Source: an uncultured Novosphingobium sp. (lineage in GTDB: Bacteria > Pseudomonadota > Alphaproteobacteria > Sphingomonadales > Sphingomonadaceae). From it: a stretch of DNA of 6,449 nt. Below are positions 5,832 through 6,449 of this stretch, one piece after another. The translations under genes and the position numbers were made by a program. Under the pieces are notes generated by a model. It was not told the origin of the DNA and searched no databases. It saw nothing but the letters and a program-made list of their open reading frames with translations. Within the stretch, counting starts at the first letter, position 1; each line of letters begins with the position of its first letter. The stretch is taken from contig CALCQB010000057.1 of NCBI GenBank assembly GCA_937897535.1, forward strand, positions 1 to 6,449, read 5' to 3'.

Positions 5832-6218
5832 TCAGCGCGCGGCAAGCAGCACGCACCAGTCGGAGCGCCGCCCGCGCCACGGCTCGGCGAGGCCCTCGCG
5901 GACCAGCTGTTCGCCCAGCGAGCGCCCACCGCGTTTGGCCACCCGCAGCGCCCGGCCATAACGGTCGGTCGGGCGGCCTGCGATCTCGAGCACGAACGGT
6001 CCGGCGTTGAGCAGCGCCAGCAGGCGCTGGGCCGCCTTGTCGCCCAGCGCCTGTTCGGCAGCGCAGCCCGCCTGATGGGTTTCGGGGGCGTTGATATCGG
6101 CCAGACGAACCTTCTCGCCGCCGACCCAGAACGTATCGCCATCGACCACGCAGTTGGTGCGGGGGGCATCGGTGCACAGCGTGAAGGCGGCGGCGAGGGT
6201 GAGCAGCGAGAAGGCCAT
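5832..6218 (-). CDS. Thermonuclease-family (SNase-like) protein, exported
   Basis: Short staphylococcal-nuclease-type protein, 128 residues. The N-terminus MAFSLLTLAAAFTLC is hydrophobic without an n-region charge, a minimal signal peptide or anchor; no proper lipobox. The nuclease domain starts almost at once: DGDT (Asp28, equivalent to Asp21), Arg38 (Arg35), NAPE (Glu46 for Glu43) and RYGRALR (Arg89 for Arg87). The residue at the Asp40 position is Asn43 (DINAPE), a change from the usual aspartate at the calcium site. The C-terminal EGLAEPWRGRRSDWC resembles the common GLARPYxGGRRxPWC ending. The start is the only ATG, GTG or TTG between an in-frame stop at 6266-6264 and the domain; its ribosome binding site is weak. 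It is first of the two nuclease genes, 21 bases before the second, and follows the nucleoside-transporter gene by 73 bases on the same strand. Confidence 0.85.
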   Translation of the reverse strand: MAFSLLTLAAAFTLCTDAPRTNCVVDGDTFWVGGEKVRLADINAPETHQAGCAAEQALGDKAAQRLLALLNAGPFVLEIAGRPTDRYGRALRVAKRGGRSLGEQLVREGLAEPWRGRRSDWCVLLAAR

Positions 6219-6248
6219 GCCCGCTGCATGGCCCCGCCTGCCTCTACA

Positions 6249-6254
6249 ATTGTA
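6249..6254 (-). promoter_or_regulatory. Weak candidate -10 element upstream of the nuclease pair
   Basis: On the minus strand the bases read TACAAT, part of the perfect 10-base palindrome TACAATTGTA (6245-6254), an AT-rich patch in the 73-base gap. It would start transcription near 6242, 24 bases before the nuclease ATG. The -35 at a proper distance is poor (GGAAAA), so the genes may instead be co-transcribed from the transporter. Confidence 0.3.
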
Positions 6255-6291
6255 TCCGGGGAACTACGCGGTTTTCCTCGGCTTTGGAGGC

Positions 6292-6449
6292 TTAGAGGCT
6301 GAGGAACAGACCGGCCAGCGCCGCGCTCATCAGGTTGGACAGGCTCCCGGCGGCGAGCGCCTTGAGCCCGAGCCGGGCAATCACCGGGCGCTGATTGGGG
6401 GCAAGGCCGCCGGTCACCGCCATCTGGATCGCGATCGAGCTGAAGTTGG
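6292..6449 (-). CDS. Concentrative nucleoside transporter (CNT/NupC family), C-terminal 52 residues (cut by window edge)
   Basis: The minus frame runs from the right edge to TAA at 6294-6292 without a stop, giving NFSSIAIQMAVTGGLAPNQR and ending SAALAGLFLSL. The run NFSSIAIQ...GGLAPNQR...ARLGLKALAAGSLSNLMSAALAGL matches the end of the CNT family, where F(S/A)SIxIQxxxxGGxAPxxR precedes a final helix; this family imports nucleosides with a proton or sodium gradient across the inner membrane. The start and most helices lie outside the window. It is on the same strand as, and 73 bases upstream of, the exported nuclease gene, so a nucleoside salvage association is plausible. Other Gly-rich permeases could give a similar tail, so the family call is good but not certain. 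Confidence 0.75.
   Translation of the reverse strand, partial: NFSSIAIQMAVTGGLAPNQRPVIARLGLKALAAGSLSNLMSAALAGLFLSL

Noticed and set aside
6255..6290. Plus-strand GGAAC near 6259 as an EcfG-type (general stress) promoter
   Set aside because: No CGTT lies at the required spacing, and no plus-strand gene follows within the window.
5226..6302. 358-codon plus-strand frame opposite both nucleases
   Set aside because: It spans two genes and their spacer on the opposite strand. The sense frames carry conserved nuclease motifs, and this translation is Arg/Gln/Pro-rich noise.

Overview
The window reads as a GC-rich chromosomal segment from an alphaproteobacterium. The proteins look most like those of the Sphingomonadales (Erythrobacter, Novosphingobium or Sphingomonas type). 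That placement is inferred from protein character and GC-rich codon use, not from a marker gene. No rRNA, tRNA, CRISPR array, insertion sequence or phage gene is visible.

Layout: (1) 1-1461, minus strand, is the N-terminal half of aconitate hydratase (acnA), cut by the left edge. (2) 1663-2325, plus, is an unrecognised 220-residue protein, divergent from acnA across a 201-bp gap. (3) 2322-3218, minus, is a DMT/EamA-family transporter that converges on (2) so tightly that both stop codons lie in one TTAA. (4) 3350-4120 and 4117-4872, plus, are a two-gene redox operon: a di-haem type membrane cytochrome b and a Tat-exported, probably lipid-anchored molybdopterin oxidoreductase of the SUOX/MsrP-like fold. 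Their starts and stops overlap (ATGA). A candidate promoter containing two back-to-back hairpin palindromes precedes them. (5) A GC-rich hairpin sits between the convergent ends at 4872 and 4912. (6) 4912-5214, 5250-5810 and 5832-6218, all minus, are a small ABM-fold monooxygenase-like protein and two paralogous staphylococcal-nuclease-like proteins. One nuclease is membrane anchored and one is exported. (7) 6292-6449, minus, is the C-terminus of a concentrative nucleoside transporter (CNT/NupC type), cut by the right edge.

The cytochrome b most plausibly passes quinol electrons to the periplasmic molybdenum enzyme, or the reverse. The nucleoside transporter followed by two extracytoplasmic nucleases suggests nucleic-acid scavenging. 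AcnA is TCA-cycle housekeeping. Most of the window is ordinary chromosome. The features most worth a second look are the Mo/cytochrome pair with its palindromic promoter, the nuclease-permease cluster, and the orphan protein next to acnA.
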